From the NCBI RefSeq assembly GCF_015160855.1, contig NZ_CP063373.1:9585001-9649000 (forward strand): DNA of 64,000 bases, given 5' to 3'. Source of the DNA: Streptomyces ferrugineus. Lineage in GTDB: Bacteria > Actinomycetota > Actinomycetes > Streptomycetales > Streptomycetaceae. This document shows positions 32,715-41,286 of this stretch, piece after piece (position 1 is the first letter of the stretch; each line of letters begins with the position of its first letter). Position numbers and translations under genes: made by a program. Under the pieces are notes generated by a model that worked only from the letters and a program-made list of their open reading frames with translations, was not told the origin of the DNA and did not search any database.

Positions 32715-34695
32715 TCAGATCACCGAACCCTTCACGATCACCACGCCCTTCCACCACGACTCGCGCGGCCTCAGGAGCCCGACGGCTGTCCAGTCCGCCG
32801 ACACCCGCACCCGCCCGAGCCGGGCTCCTGTCATCGCCCTCACCCCGAAGCAGCTCCCGCAGCCGCTCCCAGCCCCGCTCGCGCACGAACGCCTCCTCGC
32901 CCCACCGCAAAGCAGGCACCGTCCGCACCAACCCCGACGGATCCCGCTCCAGCACATGCACCTCGGCGATCCGCCGGCGCCCGGTCCGGTCGCGTGCGAG
33001 ATGGAGTACGACCGACAGCGCGGCCGCCAACTGGCTGTGCAGCGCGGCCCGGTCGAGCCCTGCCGCCGTGCCGAGTGCCTCCAGCCGGGCCGGCACATCG
33101 GCCGCCGCGTTCGCATGGACGGTCCCGCAGCCTCCCTCGTGGCCGGTGTTCAACGCGGCCAGCAGATGGACGACTTCGCCTCCGCGCACCTCGCCCACGA
33201 CCAGTCGGTCCGGCCGCATCCGCAGCGCCTGCCGCACCAGGTCCTCGAGGGTGACCAGTCCGGCGCCCTCCTGGTTGGCGGGTCTGCTCTCCAGCCGTAC
33301 GACATGCGGATGCTCCGGCCTGAGCTCCGCGGAGTCCTCGGCGAGCACGATCCGCTCGCCCGGCCCGACCAGCCCGAGCAACGCGCTGAGCAGCGTGGTC
33401 TTGCCGCTCCCCGTGCCGCCGCTGATGAGGAACGACAGCCGCGCATCGAGCAGCGCGCGCAGCACCCGGTCCCCACCCGGCGGCACCGTGCCCGCCGCGA
33501 CCAGTTCGTCCAGCGTGAACGCCCGCGGCCGTACGACCCGCAGTGACAAGCAGGCGCAGCCGACGGCGACCGGTGGCAGCACCGCGTGCAGCCGGGTCCC
33601 GTCGGGCAGCCGGGCGTCCACCCAGGGCCGCGCGTCGTCCAGTCGCCGCCCGGCCACCGCGGCGAGGCGCTGCGCGAGACGTCGTACGGCTGTCGCGTCC
33701 GGGAAGGACACGGACGTCAGCTCCAGGCCGCCGCCCCGGTCCACCCAGACCCGGTCCGGCGCCGACACCAGCACGTCCGTCACCGACGGATCGGCGAGCA
33801 GCGCTTCCAGTGGCCCACTTCCGACCAGCTCCGAGCGCAACTGCTGCGCCGCCCCGAGGACTTCGGCGTCTCCCAGCACCCTGCCCTGCTCCCGCAGGGC
33901 CTGAGCCACCCGCGCGGGCGTCGGCTCGGCCCCGCTCTCGGCCAGCCACTGCCGCACCCCGTCGAGCAGTTCCGACGGCGTACCCGCCCCGTCCGCCGAC
34001 CCACCCGACGCCCAGCGCACACCTGGCGGACCGGCCCGCTCGACCGGCCCCCGCCAAGCACCGTCCATCCCCGCACCGGCCGTACTCACCGCACCGTGCG
34101 ACAGCCGCCGCCCACCACCGACGCGACCGGAACCATCCGGCGTCGCCGATCCGCTCGCGCCCGGCAGCGCCGATCCGCTCGCGCCCGGCAGCGCCACACC
34201 GCCCGACGCCGATCGCGGCACACTCGCACTCGTCCAACCGTCCGACGCCGAACGCGGCACACCCGCACTCGCCACACCGTCCGACGTCGAACGCGGCACC
34301 CCCGCACTCACCACACCGCCCGACGCCGATCGAGACGCGCCCGCAGAAGCCCCGCCGCCAGAAGCCCCGCCGCCAGACACCCCGCGCGGCACGCTCACCC
34401 GTGCCTCGCCGTCCGAGGCCCGCCGAGGCACACCCACACTCGCCCCACCACCGGACGCCGATCGAGACGCGCCCGCAGAAGCCCCGCCGCCACCCGAAGC
34501 CCACCGAGGCACCCCAGTACGCACCCCGTCCCCCGAAGCCCACCGAGGCCTCCCCGAACGAGACGTGCCCGAACAAGACGCACCCGAGCGCGCCCCGCCC
34601 TCCGCCGCCCCACCCGACCGCCGCCGCCCAGCCGACGCCCGTACCGACCCCGCCTCGCCACCGCTCGCCCGCTCGCGCCCCGAAGCCGTACTCAT
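32707..34695 (-). CDS. Tad pilus ATPase TadA/CpaF with long repetitive N-terminal extension
   Basis: A 662-residue secretion ATPase. The conserved part starts near residue 242 (LLDGVRQWLAESG), then DVLVSAPDRVWVDRGG, RLPDGTRLHAVLPPVA, FLISGGTGSGKTTLLSALLG (Walker A), RIVLAEDSAELRPEHPHVVRLESR (Asp box), LRMRPDRLVVGEVRGGE (Walker B) and GHEGGCGTVHANAA (His box). It powers pilus assembly. The first 240 residues are Ser/Gly/Ala/Arg low complexity with about nine imperfect copies of a 13-residue unit (see the repeat entry); CpaF relatives have only short N termini. The start overlaps the tadZ stop by 4 bases. An internal start nearer residue 240 cannot be excluded. Confidence 0.92.
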   Translation of the reverse strand: MSTASGRERASGGEAGSVRASAGRRRSGGAAEGGARSGASCSGTSRSGRPRWASGDGVRTGVPRWASGGGGASAGASRSASGGGASVGVPRRASDGEARVSVPRGVSGGGASGGGASAGASRSASGGVVSAGVPRSTSDGVASAGVPRSASDGWTSASVPRSASGGVALPGASGSALPGASGSATPDGSGRVGGGRRLSHGAVSTAGAGMDGAWRGPVERAGPPGVRWASGGSADGAGTPSELLDGVRQWLAESGAEPTPARVAQALREQGRVLGDAEVLGAAQQLRSELVGSGPLEALLADPSVTDVLVSAPDRVWVDRGGGLELTSVSFPDATAVRRLAQRLAAVAGRRLDDARPWVDARLPDGTRLHAVLPPVAVGCACLSLRVVRPRAFTLDELVAAGTVPPGGDRVLRALLDARLSFLISGGTGSGKTTLLSALLGLVGPGERIVLAEDSAELRPEHPHVVRLESRPANQEGAGLVTLEDLVRQALRMRPDRLVVGEVRGGEVVHLLAALNTGHEGGCGTVHANAAADVPARLEALGTAAGLDRAALHSQLAAALSVVLHLARDRTGRRRIAEVHVLERDPSGLVRTVPALRWGEEAFVRERGWERLRELLRGEGDDRSPARAGAGVGGLDSRRAPEAARVVVEGRGDREGFGDLSG
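34141..34545 (-). repeat. 39-base tandem repeat coding a 13-residue unit in TadA
   Basis: About nine imperfect copies of a unit like RSASGGVASAGVP (residues 51-185 of TadA) lie head to tail, some with short inserts. Within it, at 34145-34200, a 24-base block (CGATCCGCTCGCGCCCGGCA and four more bases) is repeated almost exactly twice. Phase is kept throughout, so the array stays in frame. Confidence 0.85.
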
Positions 34696-35795
34696 GCCAC
34701 CCTCGCTTCCAGCAACGCCCGCTCCCAGAACTCCCGGCAGAAGCGCGCCAGCGGCCCCCGCCCCGCCGCCCCCGGCGGTTCCTTGCTCTCGTGCGGTCGC
34801 AGCAGTCCCGGCTCGACCGGCACCTCGCCCACCAGCGGCAGGTCCAGCAGCCGGGCGACCTCGTGGTCGTCGAGGCCGGGTGCGTAGGGCCCGCGTACGG
34901 CCACTCGCAGGTCCCGCAGGACCAACCGGACCGCGGAGGCCATCTGTCGGGCGGCGGCGACGGCGCGCAGTTCGGCGGGGACCACGAGGACCCCGACGTC
35001 GAGTTGGGCGAGGGCTTCCGCGAGCCCGTCGTCGATGCGGCGGGGCAGGTCGACGACGACCGCGCCACCCCGGCGCCGGGCAGCGGCGAGCACGGCTCGC
35101 ATGGCCGGTGCCGGAACGGCGAGGCTGTCGCCGCGATCCCAGCTCAGCACTCGCAGGGAGTGCAGTCTCGGCAGCGACTCCTCCAGCGCGCCGCTGCCGA
35201 GCCGCCCGCGCGAACCGGCGAACGAGGGCCAGCGCAGCCCTTCGGCCGCCTCCCCGCCCAGCAGGACATCGAGGCCGCCGCCCAGCGGATCGGCGTCCAC
35301 CAGCAGCGTGCGCAGGCCCTCACGTGCGGCCGTGACGGCGAGGGCGCACGCGAGTGTGGAGGCTCCGGCCCCGCCGCGGCCGCCGATGACGCCGACGGTG
35401 AGGGCGGGCCGGCCGACGCCCTCGGCGACATCGGCGATGCGGTCGACCAGCCACTGTTCGCCGTCGGGCAGCATCAGGACGTGGTCGGCGCCGATCTCGA
35501 CGGCCCGGCGCCAGACCCCGGCGTCGTCCTGGTCCCGCCCGACGAGCACCACGCCGCGCCTGCGCCCGGCCCCGCGCACGCGGCGTGCGGCGTCGTCCCC
35601 GACCAGGACGAGCGGCGCGGCCTCCCAGCTCCCTCTGGGCTCGGGCACCCCGTGGTGGACCTCGGGTGTGGCGCCGGCCGCGGCGCACAGGCGCAGCAGG
35701 TCGTCGAGCAGTTCGGCGTCCTCCGTGACGATCAATGGCTTGCCCGGCTGCCCGGAGGCGGCGGGCTGCGGATCGTGTGTGACGGCTGCGGTCAC
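34692..35795 (-). CDS. TadZ/CpaE-like septum-site (Ssd) P-loop protein of the Tad locus
   Basis: A 367-residue protein. Residues about 15-115 are a receiver-like domain without a clear phosphoacceptor (IVTEDAELLDDLLRLCAAAG, LVLVGDDAARRV), and residues about 130-320 a MinD/ParA-type ATPase: VGVIGGRGGAGASTLACALAV is the deviant Walker A with the signature Lys replaced (GGRGGAGAS), and LLVDADPLGGGLDVLLGG the A' box. TadZ positions the pilus machine at the pole or septum. GTG 35795 is chosen because AGGGGGACGG lies upstream; an upstream ATG at 35819 lacks a site. It is the first gene of the seven-gene locus. Confidence 0.85.
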   Translation of the reverse strand: MTAAVTHDPQPAASGQPGKPLIVTEDAELLDDLLRLCAAAGATPEVHHGVPEPRGSWEAAPLVLVGDDAARRVRGAGRRRGVVLVGRDQDDAGVWRRAVEIGADHVLMLPDGEQWLVDRIADVAEGVGRPALTVGVIGGRGGAGASTLACALAVTAAREGLRTLLVDADPLGGGLDVLLGGEAAEGLRWPSFAGSRGRLGSGALEESLPRLHSLRVLSWDRGDSLAVPAPAMRAVLAAARRRGGAVVVDLPRRIDDGLAEALAQLDVGVLVVPAELRAVAAARQMASAVRLVLRDLRVAVRGPYAPGLDDHEVARLLDLPLVGEVPVEPGLLRPHESKEPPGAAGRGPLARFCREFWERALLEARVA

Positions 35796-36387
35796 GGTTT
35801 CCGTCCCCCTTCGCTGCATCACTCGCGCGGCCCTGCGGCCCCGCGATTCCCAAACGTGTGAAGAACCGGCGACCGGCCTCCATATGAACGGCCGATACGA
35901 ACCGGCCAAACACGCCCGACAAACCGGAACCGGCCATGAAGTCGGCCCGAGCGGGACGCGTTGGAATCACGGTGCAGCGATCCCGAAAATCGTGTGGATC
36001 TTGGTCGATAACTGTGGACAACTCGGCGGTTGTGAATATCGCCGTCACCCAAACCGGTGACCCCCCAGCGCCCTCTGACCGACCTCAGTACGACTCCCGC
36101 AGAGCAGCACGACGACTACGCACAGTCACGGATCATGGATGTGGCGAGCGGACGGCCGCAGCCGCCTCGTAGCGGCCCCGCGATCGCACTCCGAAAAGGA
36201 AAACCCACCCGGACATGCGACGACCCCCGCCGGGGGGGAGAGCGGGGGTCGTCTCCACGGCCGACTCGGGGGGGGAGGAGTCGGACCGGGTTAGCACGGT
36301 CGCGAACGATCCGTGACTTCCATGGTGTACCCGAGAGCCCTCTCAGGCAAACCCACGCGCCCACCTTACGCCGAATGGGCTGCGCCT
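35796..36387. promoter_or_regulatory. Divergent intergenic region between tadZ and the HAD gene
   Basis: Nearly 600 bases without a convincing gene. It is AT-richer around 35985-36045. An 11-base inverted repeat (ACGACCCCCGC at 36220-36230 and 36242-36252) could act as a terminator or attenuator ahead of the HAD gene. It should hold the tad promoter on the minus strand. Confidence 0.5.
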
Positions 36388-37221
36388 ATGCTCAGGGTCG
36401 TGGAAAACCACTCCTTGCCCCGCACAGCGGCCTTCTTTGACCTGGACAAGACGGTCATTGCGAAGTCGAGCACGCTCACGTTCAGCAAGTCGTTCTACCA
36501 AGGCGGTCTGATCAACCGCAGGGCCGCCTTGCGGACCGCATATGCCCAGTTCGTCTTCCGCTTGGGCGGTATGGACCATGACCAGATGGAGCGCACGCGC
36601 GAGTACCTGTCCGCGCTCGTGCGCGGCTGGAACGTCCAGCAGGTCAAGGAGCTCGTCGCCGAGACGCTCCACGACCTGATCGACCCGATCATCTACGACG
36701 AGGCCGCCTCCCTGATCGAGGAGCACCACACCGCAGGTCGCGACGTGGTGATCGTGTCCACGTCGGGCGCCGAGGTGGTCGAGCCGGTCGGCGAGCTGCT
36801 CGGCGCCGACCGCGTGGTGGCCACGCGCATGGTCGTGGGCGACGACGGCTGCTTCACCGGGGAGGTGGAGTACTACGCGTACGGTCCGACGAAGGCCGAG
36901 GCGATCAGGGAGCTGGCCGAGTCAGAGGGCTACGACCTCGACCGCTGTTACGCCTACAGCGACTCGGCGACCGATCTGCCGATGCTCGAGACGGTCGGGC
37001 ATCCGCACGCCGTCAACCCGGACCGCGCCCTGCGGCGCGAGGCGCTCGCGCGCGGGTGGCCGATTCTCGACTTCCATCGCCCGGTCCGGCTCAAGCAGCG
37101 GATCCCCTCCCTCTCCGTACCGCCGCGTCCCGCGCTCGTCGCGGCCGCGGCCATAGGAGCGGCCGCGGCCACCGCGGGCCTCGTCTGGTACGCCAACCGA
37201 CGCCGGACGGCAACCGCCTGA
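36388..37221 (+). CDS. HAD-IB family phosphatase with C-terminal membrane anchor
   Basis: A 277-residue SerB-like HAD hydrolase. AAFFDLDKTVIAKSS gives the nucleophile DxDxT motif, VVIVSTSGAEVVEPVGELLG the second motif (Ser), GPTKAEAIRELAE the lysine motif, and CYAYSDSATDLPMLETVG the acidic motif. Residues about 245-277 (PALVAAAAIGAAAATAGLVWYANRRR) form a membrane helix with basic end, so the enzyme is probably tethered to the membrane. The physiological substrate (lipid phosphate or small molecule) is unknown. ATG 36388 matches the start of relatives; a GTG at 36400 preceded by AGGG is an alternative. Confidence 0.88.
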   Translation: MLRVVENHSLPRTAAFFDLDKTVIAKSSTLTFSKSFYQGGLINRRAALRTAYAQFVFRLGGMDHDQMERTREYLSALVRGWNVQQVKELVAETLHDLIDPIIYDEAASLIEEHHTAGRDVVIVSTSGAEVVEPVGELLGADRVVATRMVVGDDGCFTGEVEYYAYGPTKAEAIRELAESEGYDLDRCYAYSDSATDLPMLETVGHPHAVNPDRALRREALARGWPILDFHRPVRLKQRIPSLSVPPRPALVAAAAIGAAAATAGLVWYANRRRTATA

Positions 37222-37269
37222 CCTGCAGACCCGCTTCACCCCCACCTCACCCGGCAAACCGCTGCCCGT

Positions 37270-37298
37270 TTGAAGTGGTTTGCGAGTAAAAGTAAAGA
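37270..37298 (+). promoter_or_regulatory. Putative vegetative promoter of a small RNA
   Basis: TTGAAG (37270-37275) and TAAAGA (37293-37298) are separated by 17 bases, close to the HrdB consensus. They lie 49 bases past the HAD stop and face a 270-base non-coding stretch that ends in a hairpin. Confidence 0.5.
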
Positions 37299-37304
37299 AC
37301 TGCA

Positions 37305-37570
37305 GCGAAGCCTTCCGCTTGGTTGTGGCCTGGAGTACAAAGGACTCAACGGCCCGCGAGACCAAGGACATCCGAGAGGATCACCTTTAATACGCATTTG
37401 GCCCCACGGACCGAGCATGGACATCGGGCACCCACGCGACGTCGACCCGTCGATTACGGGCCAGCCGCACCAGGTGACGGGCAAAGTTCCCGACCTGATG
37501 GGCAACATATCGAGGACGCTTGGTAACCCGGTGAACATGCCAGCGGCGGTACGAATCCTCGTACCGCCGC
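37305..37570 (+). ncRNA. Candidate small RNA, possibly 6S RNA (ssrS)
   Basis: The stretch is bounded by a promoter-like sequence and a perfect 12-base GC hairpin (arms 37543-37554 and 37559-37570, loop ATCC) and has no coding signature: frames on either strand lack domains and ribosome binding sites. As I recall, the S. coelicolor 6S-like RNA was reported between SCO3558 and SCO3559, which is the same position between the HAD and the Fic-like gene. I could not derive the long closing stem of 6S RNA by eye, so the class is uncertain. Confidence 0.5.
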
Positions 37571-37655
37571 AACTCATGTGCGCCACGCGCGGGCCTTTTC
37601 GCGGCCTACGACTTTCAAGTCGCCTCCACCGTCAGGCCACGCACGCGCGCGCCCG

Positions 37656-38480
37656 CTACGCCGCCCCGCGCTGCAACGCCTCGCACACCGCCGTCGACTC
37701 CCGCGCACCGAGTTCGATCGCCCTGCCGCAGTGCGCGATCCACGCGGCCACGCCCTCGGGAGTGCCGGAGACATAGCCGTCGAGCGCCGCCAGATAGGCG
37801 GTGCGGCCCAGTTCGGCGTGGCCGACCTCGGCCGGGCAGACGGACTTCGGGTCGAGGCCGCTGCCGACCAGGACGATGCGCTCGGCCGTGCGCGCGACCA
37901 GGCCGTTGTGGGAGGTGAAGGGGCGCAGTGCGAGGAGTTCGCCGTGCACGACGGCGGCCGTCACCAGGGCGGGCGCGGAACCGCCGGCGATGATCACCTC
38001 GGACAGCCCCTCCAGTCGGCCGTGCACCTCGGCCGCGCTCGGCAGCGGCAGCTCGACCAGTGGCTCGTCGACCGGCTCGCCCTCCTGACGCGGGCGTCCG
38101 ACCTGCTCCTCCTTGCCGGCCGCCGCCACCAGGTGCAGCCGGGCCAGCACCCGCAGCGGCGACTGCCGCCAGATGGACAGCAGTTGGCCGGCCTCGGCCG
38201 TCAGACGCAGGGCCGCGCCCATGGCGCGCGCCTCGTCGTCGCCGCTGAAGTCGGTACGCCGGCGCACCTCTTCGAGCGCCCAGTCGGCACCGGACAGGGC
38301 GGCGGTGCCACGGGCGCCGCGCAGGGCAGCCTCGGAGGTGATCTCGTTGCTGCGGCGCCGCATGATCCGGTGCCCGTAGACCCGGTCCACCGCCTTGCGC
38401 ACGGACTCCACGGACTCGGGCACCCCGGGCAGTGAACCGAGGGCCGCGAGCGGATCGGCGGTCGCACCTGTCGCACTCAT
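37656..38480 (-). CDS. Degenerate Fic/Doc-like protein
   Basis: A 274-residue protein often annotated as oxidoreductase. I read it as Fic-like: the C-terminal half has LLALRPFTSHNGLVARTAERIVLVGSGLDP, which lines up with the Fic loop HPFxxGNGRxxR and the helix after it. The catalytic His is Arg here (RPF), the Gly before Asn is His, and the last Gly-Arg is Gly-Leu, so AMP transfer is unlikely. The N-terminal part has helices with ITSEAALRGARGTAALSG, near where Fic proteins carry the inhibitory helix. ATG 38480 is chosen; no ribosome binding site is visible, so the message may be leaderless. Divergent from the ATPase gene with about 100 bases between. Confidence 0.7.
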   Translation of the reverse strand: MSATGATADPLAALGSLPGVPESVESVRKAVDRVYGHRIMRRRSNEITSEAALRGARGTAALSGADWALEEVRRRTDFSGDDEARAMGAALRLTAEAGQLLSIWRQSPLRVLARLHLVAAAGKEEQVGRPRQEGEPVDEPLVELPLPSAAEVHGRLEGLSEVIIAGGSAPALVTAAVVHGELLALRPFTSHNGLVARTAERIVLVGSGLDPKSVCPAEVGHAELGRTAYLAALDGYVSGTPEGVAAWIAHCGRAIELGARESTAVCEALQRGAA

Positions 38481-38581
38481 GAGTACGACATTACGCACCT
38501 CGGAGCCCCGCCCCTCGATCGAGTGGCCTTCTTCACGCGCGCCTGCCACGTACAGCTATCACGCGACTACTCTTCGTGAAC

Positions 38582-39691
38582 ATGAAAATTGCTTTCGTCG
38601 GGAAGGGTGGCAGCGGCAAGACCACGCTGTCCTCCCTCTTCATCCGCCATCTCGCGACTGTCGGCGCACCGACCGTGGCCGTGGACGCCGACATCAACCA
38701 GCATCTGGGAGTCGCGCTCGGCCTCGACGAGGCGGAGGCCGCCGCGCTACCGGCGATGGGTGAGCGGCTGCCGATGATCAAGGACTGTCTGCGCGGCACG
38801 AATCCACGGATCACCTCTGCCCGGACGATGATCAAGACGACACCGCCCGGAGAGGGTTCGCGGCTGCTGCGGGTGTGCGAGGACAACCCGATCTACGACG
38901 CCTGCGCCCGGCCGGTGGAACTCGACTGCGGCACCGTCCGTTTGATGGTCACCGGCCCCTTCACGGATTCCGATCTGGGGGTCGCCTGCTACCACTCCAA
39001 GACGGGGGCGGTGGAGCTGTTCCTGAACCACCTGGTGGACGGCCCCGGCGAATACGTCGTGGTCGACATGACGGCCGGCTCGGACTCCTTCGCCTCCGGC
39101 ATGTTCACCCGCTTCGACATCACGTTCCTCGTCGCCGAGCCGACCCGGAAGGGGGTCTCCGTCTATCGCCAGTACCGCGAGTACGCCCGCGACTTCGGAG
39201 TCGTCCTGAAGGTCGTCGGCAACAAGGTGCAGGGTCAGGACGACCTGGACTTCCTCCGCGCCGAGGTCGGCGACGACCTGCTGGTGACCGTCGGGCACTC
39301 GGACTGGGTGCGCTCCATGGAGAAGGGCCGCCCGCCCCGGTTCGAGCTCCTGGAGGACACCAACCACCTCGCCCTGCGCCGACTGCACACGGCCGTGGAC
39401 GCGACGTACGAGCTGCGGGACTGGGAGCGCTACACCCACCAGATGGCGCACTTCCACCTGAAGAACGCCCGGACCTGGGCGAACGAGCGCACCGGGATCG
39501 ACCTGGCGGCGCAGATCGACCCCGGGTTCATGCTCGGCGAGAGCGCCGTAGCCCTGCCCGAGGGCGTCGGCGAGGACACCGTTGCCCAACCCGAGGACAT
39601 CGGCGAGAACACCGCTGCCCAACCCGAGGACATCGGCGAGAACACCGTCGACCTCCCCGAGGGCAACTCCCGCCTGACCTCTACTGCTTGA
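38582..39691 (+). CDS. CooC/MinD-like P-loop ATPase
   Basis: A 369-residue SIMIBI-class ATPase. KIAFVGKGGSGKTTLSSLFIRHLA is a deviant Walker A with the signature Lys, VAVDADINQHLGVALG the A' box, and YVVVDMTAGSDSF the Walker B-like segment. CooC proteins insert nickel into metalloenzymes; similar ATPases have other partners. Cysteines occur at CEDNPIYDAC and LDCGTVRL, but no CXC motif of CooC is seen, so a metal role is uncertain. From about residue 320 the tail has a 10-residue repeat (AQPEDIGENT and variants). The 3' end overlaps the convergent lipoprotein gene by 11 bases. Confidence 0.85.
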   Translation: MKIAFVGKGGSGKTTLSSLFIRHLATVGAPTVAVDADINQHLGVALGLDEAEAAALPAMGERLPMIKDCLRGTNPRITSARTMIKTTPPGEGSRLLRVCEDNPIYDACARPVELDCGTVRLMVTGPFTDSDLGVACYHSKTGAVELFLNHLVDGPGEYVVVDMTAGSDSFASGMFTRFDITFLVAEPTRKGVSVYRQYREYARDFGVVLKVVGNKVQGQDDLDFLRAEVGDDLLVTVGHSDWVRSMEKGRPPRFELLEDTNHLALRRLHTAVDATYELRDWERYTHQMAHFHLKNARTWANERTGIDLAAQIDPGFMLGESAVALPEGVGEDTVAQPEDIGENTAAQPEDIGENTVDLPEGNSRLTSTA

Positions 39692-40991
39692 CCGCCGGCG
39701 CCCCGGGCACCCCCTTCGGGGCCGGGGCCGGATGCTTCGACAGGAAGGCGGCCCAGCCCTGCTTCGGGGCCTCGCCGACCCCCAGGGTGCGCAGCTTCTT
39801 CAGGACCGCCGGGTCCTGGGCGTCCAGCCAGTCGGCGAGCTGCCGGAAGGAGACACAGCGCACGTCGGGCTTGTTGCAGACGGCCTCGACGACCTCCTCG
39901 ACGGCGCGCATATAGGTGCCGCCGTTCCAGGACTCGAAGTGGTTGCCGATGATCAGGGGCGCGCGGTTGCCGTCGTAGGCCCGGCGGAAGCCCATGAGCA
40001 GGCCGTCGCGCATCTGGTCGCCCCAGAACTCGTGCTTGTCGGGGTCGCCCTGGCTCGTGGTGCCCGACTGGTTGACCATGAAGTTGTAGTCCATGGTGAG
40101 CTGCTCGTAGGAGTGCCCGGGGAACGGCACGAGCTGCATGGACAGGTCCCACAAGCCCTCCCTCTTCCTGGGCCAGAGCTGGTTGTTGACGCCGCTGGAG
40201 TCATAGCGGAAGCCCATCTCGCGCGCGGCCTTCACGAAGTTCTTCCGGCCTTCCAGACAGGGCGTGCGGGCGCCGATGAGCTCCTTGTCGTAGTCGAAGG
40301 GCAGGGGGGCCGCCTCGGTCATCCCGGTGTTGGTCTTCCAGGACTTGACGAATCGTTTCGCCTGGATGATCTCGTCCTTCCACTCCTCCACCGACCACTC
40401 GCCGACTCCGCCGTTGCCGCCGCAGAAGTGGCCGTTGAAGTGGGTGCCGATCTCATTGCCCTCCAGCCACGCGTGGCGCAACTGCTTCACGGTGTCGGCG
40501 ATGCCCTGCTCGTCGTTGAAGCCGATGTCGGAGCGGCCCGGAGAGTGCTGCGGGGGCCGGTAGAGGTCGCGCTTGTGGTCCGGCAGCATGTACACGCCGC
40601 TGAGGAAGTACGTCATCGTCGCGTTGTTCGCCTTGGCCACCTTGCGGAAGTGCGAGAACAGCTTCTGGCCGTCCTCGCCGGCGCCGTCCCAGGAGAAGAC
40701 CACGAACTGCGGGGGCTTCTGGCCCGGCTTCATCCGCTCGGGCCTGGGCAGATGCGGCTGCGCGCCGGTGTACGCGGTCGACCCGTCGCCGATCAGGCGG
40801 GGCGCGCTCTGCGGCGCGGGAGCCCCCGGCTTCGCCCTGTGCGGCCCGGGTGCGGCGCGCCCGGTGGCGTCCCGGCCGCTCGCGCAGCCGGCGAGCGACG
40901 CGGCGCAGACCGCGGCGACGGCGGTACTGGCCGCGATCCTGTGCGTCGCGGCGATGGTGCGGGGGGCGGTGGACCTGCGGGTGGCGGCCAT
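39681..40991 (-). CDS. Polysaccharide deacetylase-like secreted lipoprotein
   Basis: A 436-residue exported protein: basic N terminus, hydrophobic segment, lipobox AASLAGCASG. The mature part has the NodB-like fold: QFVVFSWDGAGEDG (where deacetylases have TFDDG), MTYFLSGVYMLPD, GNEIGTHFNGHFCGG (the HxxxH-like metal region as THFNGH) and, later, PLIIGNHFESWNGG. The first Asp pair of true deacetylases (DDG) is DGAG here, so catalysis may differ. Relatives are annotated as lipoproteins of unknown substrate. ATG 40991 has AAGGTGG upstream; a longer frame to 41045 is not supported. Confidence 0.82.
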   Translation of the reverse strand: MAATRRSTAPRTIAATHRIAASTAVAAVCAASLAGCASGRDATGRAAPGPHRAKPGAPAPQSAPRLIGDGSTAYTGAQPHLPRPERMKPGQKPPQFVVFSWDGAGEDGQKLFSHFRKVAKANNATMTYFLSGVYMLPDHKRDLYRPPQHSPGRSDIGFNDEQGIADTVKQLRHAWLEGNEIGTHFNGHFCGGNGGVGEWSVEEWKDEIIQAKRFVKSWKTNTGMTEAAPLPFDYDKELIGARTPCLEGRKNFVKAAREMGFRYDSSGVNNQLWPRKREGLWDLSMQLVPFPGHSYEQLTMDYNFMVNQSGTTSQGDPDKHEFWGDQMRDGLLMGFRRAYDGNRAPLIIGNHFESWNGGTYMRAVEEVVEAVCNKPDVRCVSFRQLADWLDAQDPAVLKKLRTLGVGEAPKQGWAAFLSKHPAPAPKGVPGAPAVKQ

Positions 40992-41059
40992 GTTCCGTCC
41001 ACCTTCTTCCTTCTCTCGGTGCCGACAGCGCCGCAAAGGTCGCACGGAGATCGCGAAGG

Positions 41060-41085
41060 AATTAGTACGACAAGCCGACTAATTA
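41060..41085. promoter_or_regulatory. Operator-like inverted repeat between the deacetylase and SulP genes
   Basis: AATTAGT and ACTAATT form an inverted repeat with an 11-base spacer in an AT-rich gap (41046-41170) between two divergent genes. The sequence could be bound by a dimeric regulator. A second AT-rich stretch (TTTATTAGTCCATTTG) lies 25 bases further. Confidence 0.4.
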
Positions 41086-41286
41086 GCCACTTCACCCTTC
41101 AGGGGGATTTATTAGTCCATTTGCTCGGAAAAACTATTCCCTCCCTTTACTTTGCATTACGATTCGTTTACCGACTGTTACATCCCGCCGCTGCACGCCG
41201 TGCCCACACGGCCGCGACCCGACCCCTCGCCCCGAGCGGGGGACCACCAGATACGCGACCGCGCTGACCCGGAGGAGACGGGAAAC

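Noticed and set aside
30821..33904. A 1027-codon open frame opposite the tadA-tadB-tadC genes
   Set aside because: Pro/Arg/Ser/Thr-rich translation without motifs; the real genes are on the minus strand.
36215..36316. A 33-codon frame (starts MRRPPPGGRAG) over the hairpin upstream of the HAD gene
   Set aside because: The ribosome binding site candidate is too far away (about 14 bases) and the frame lies across the inverted repeat; no support for translation.
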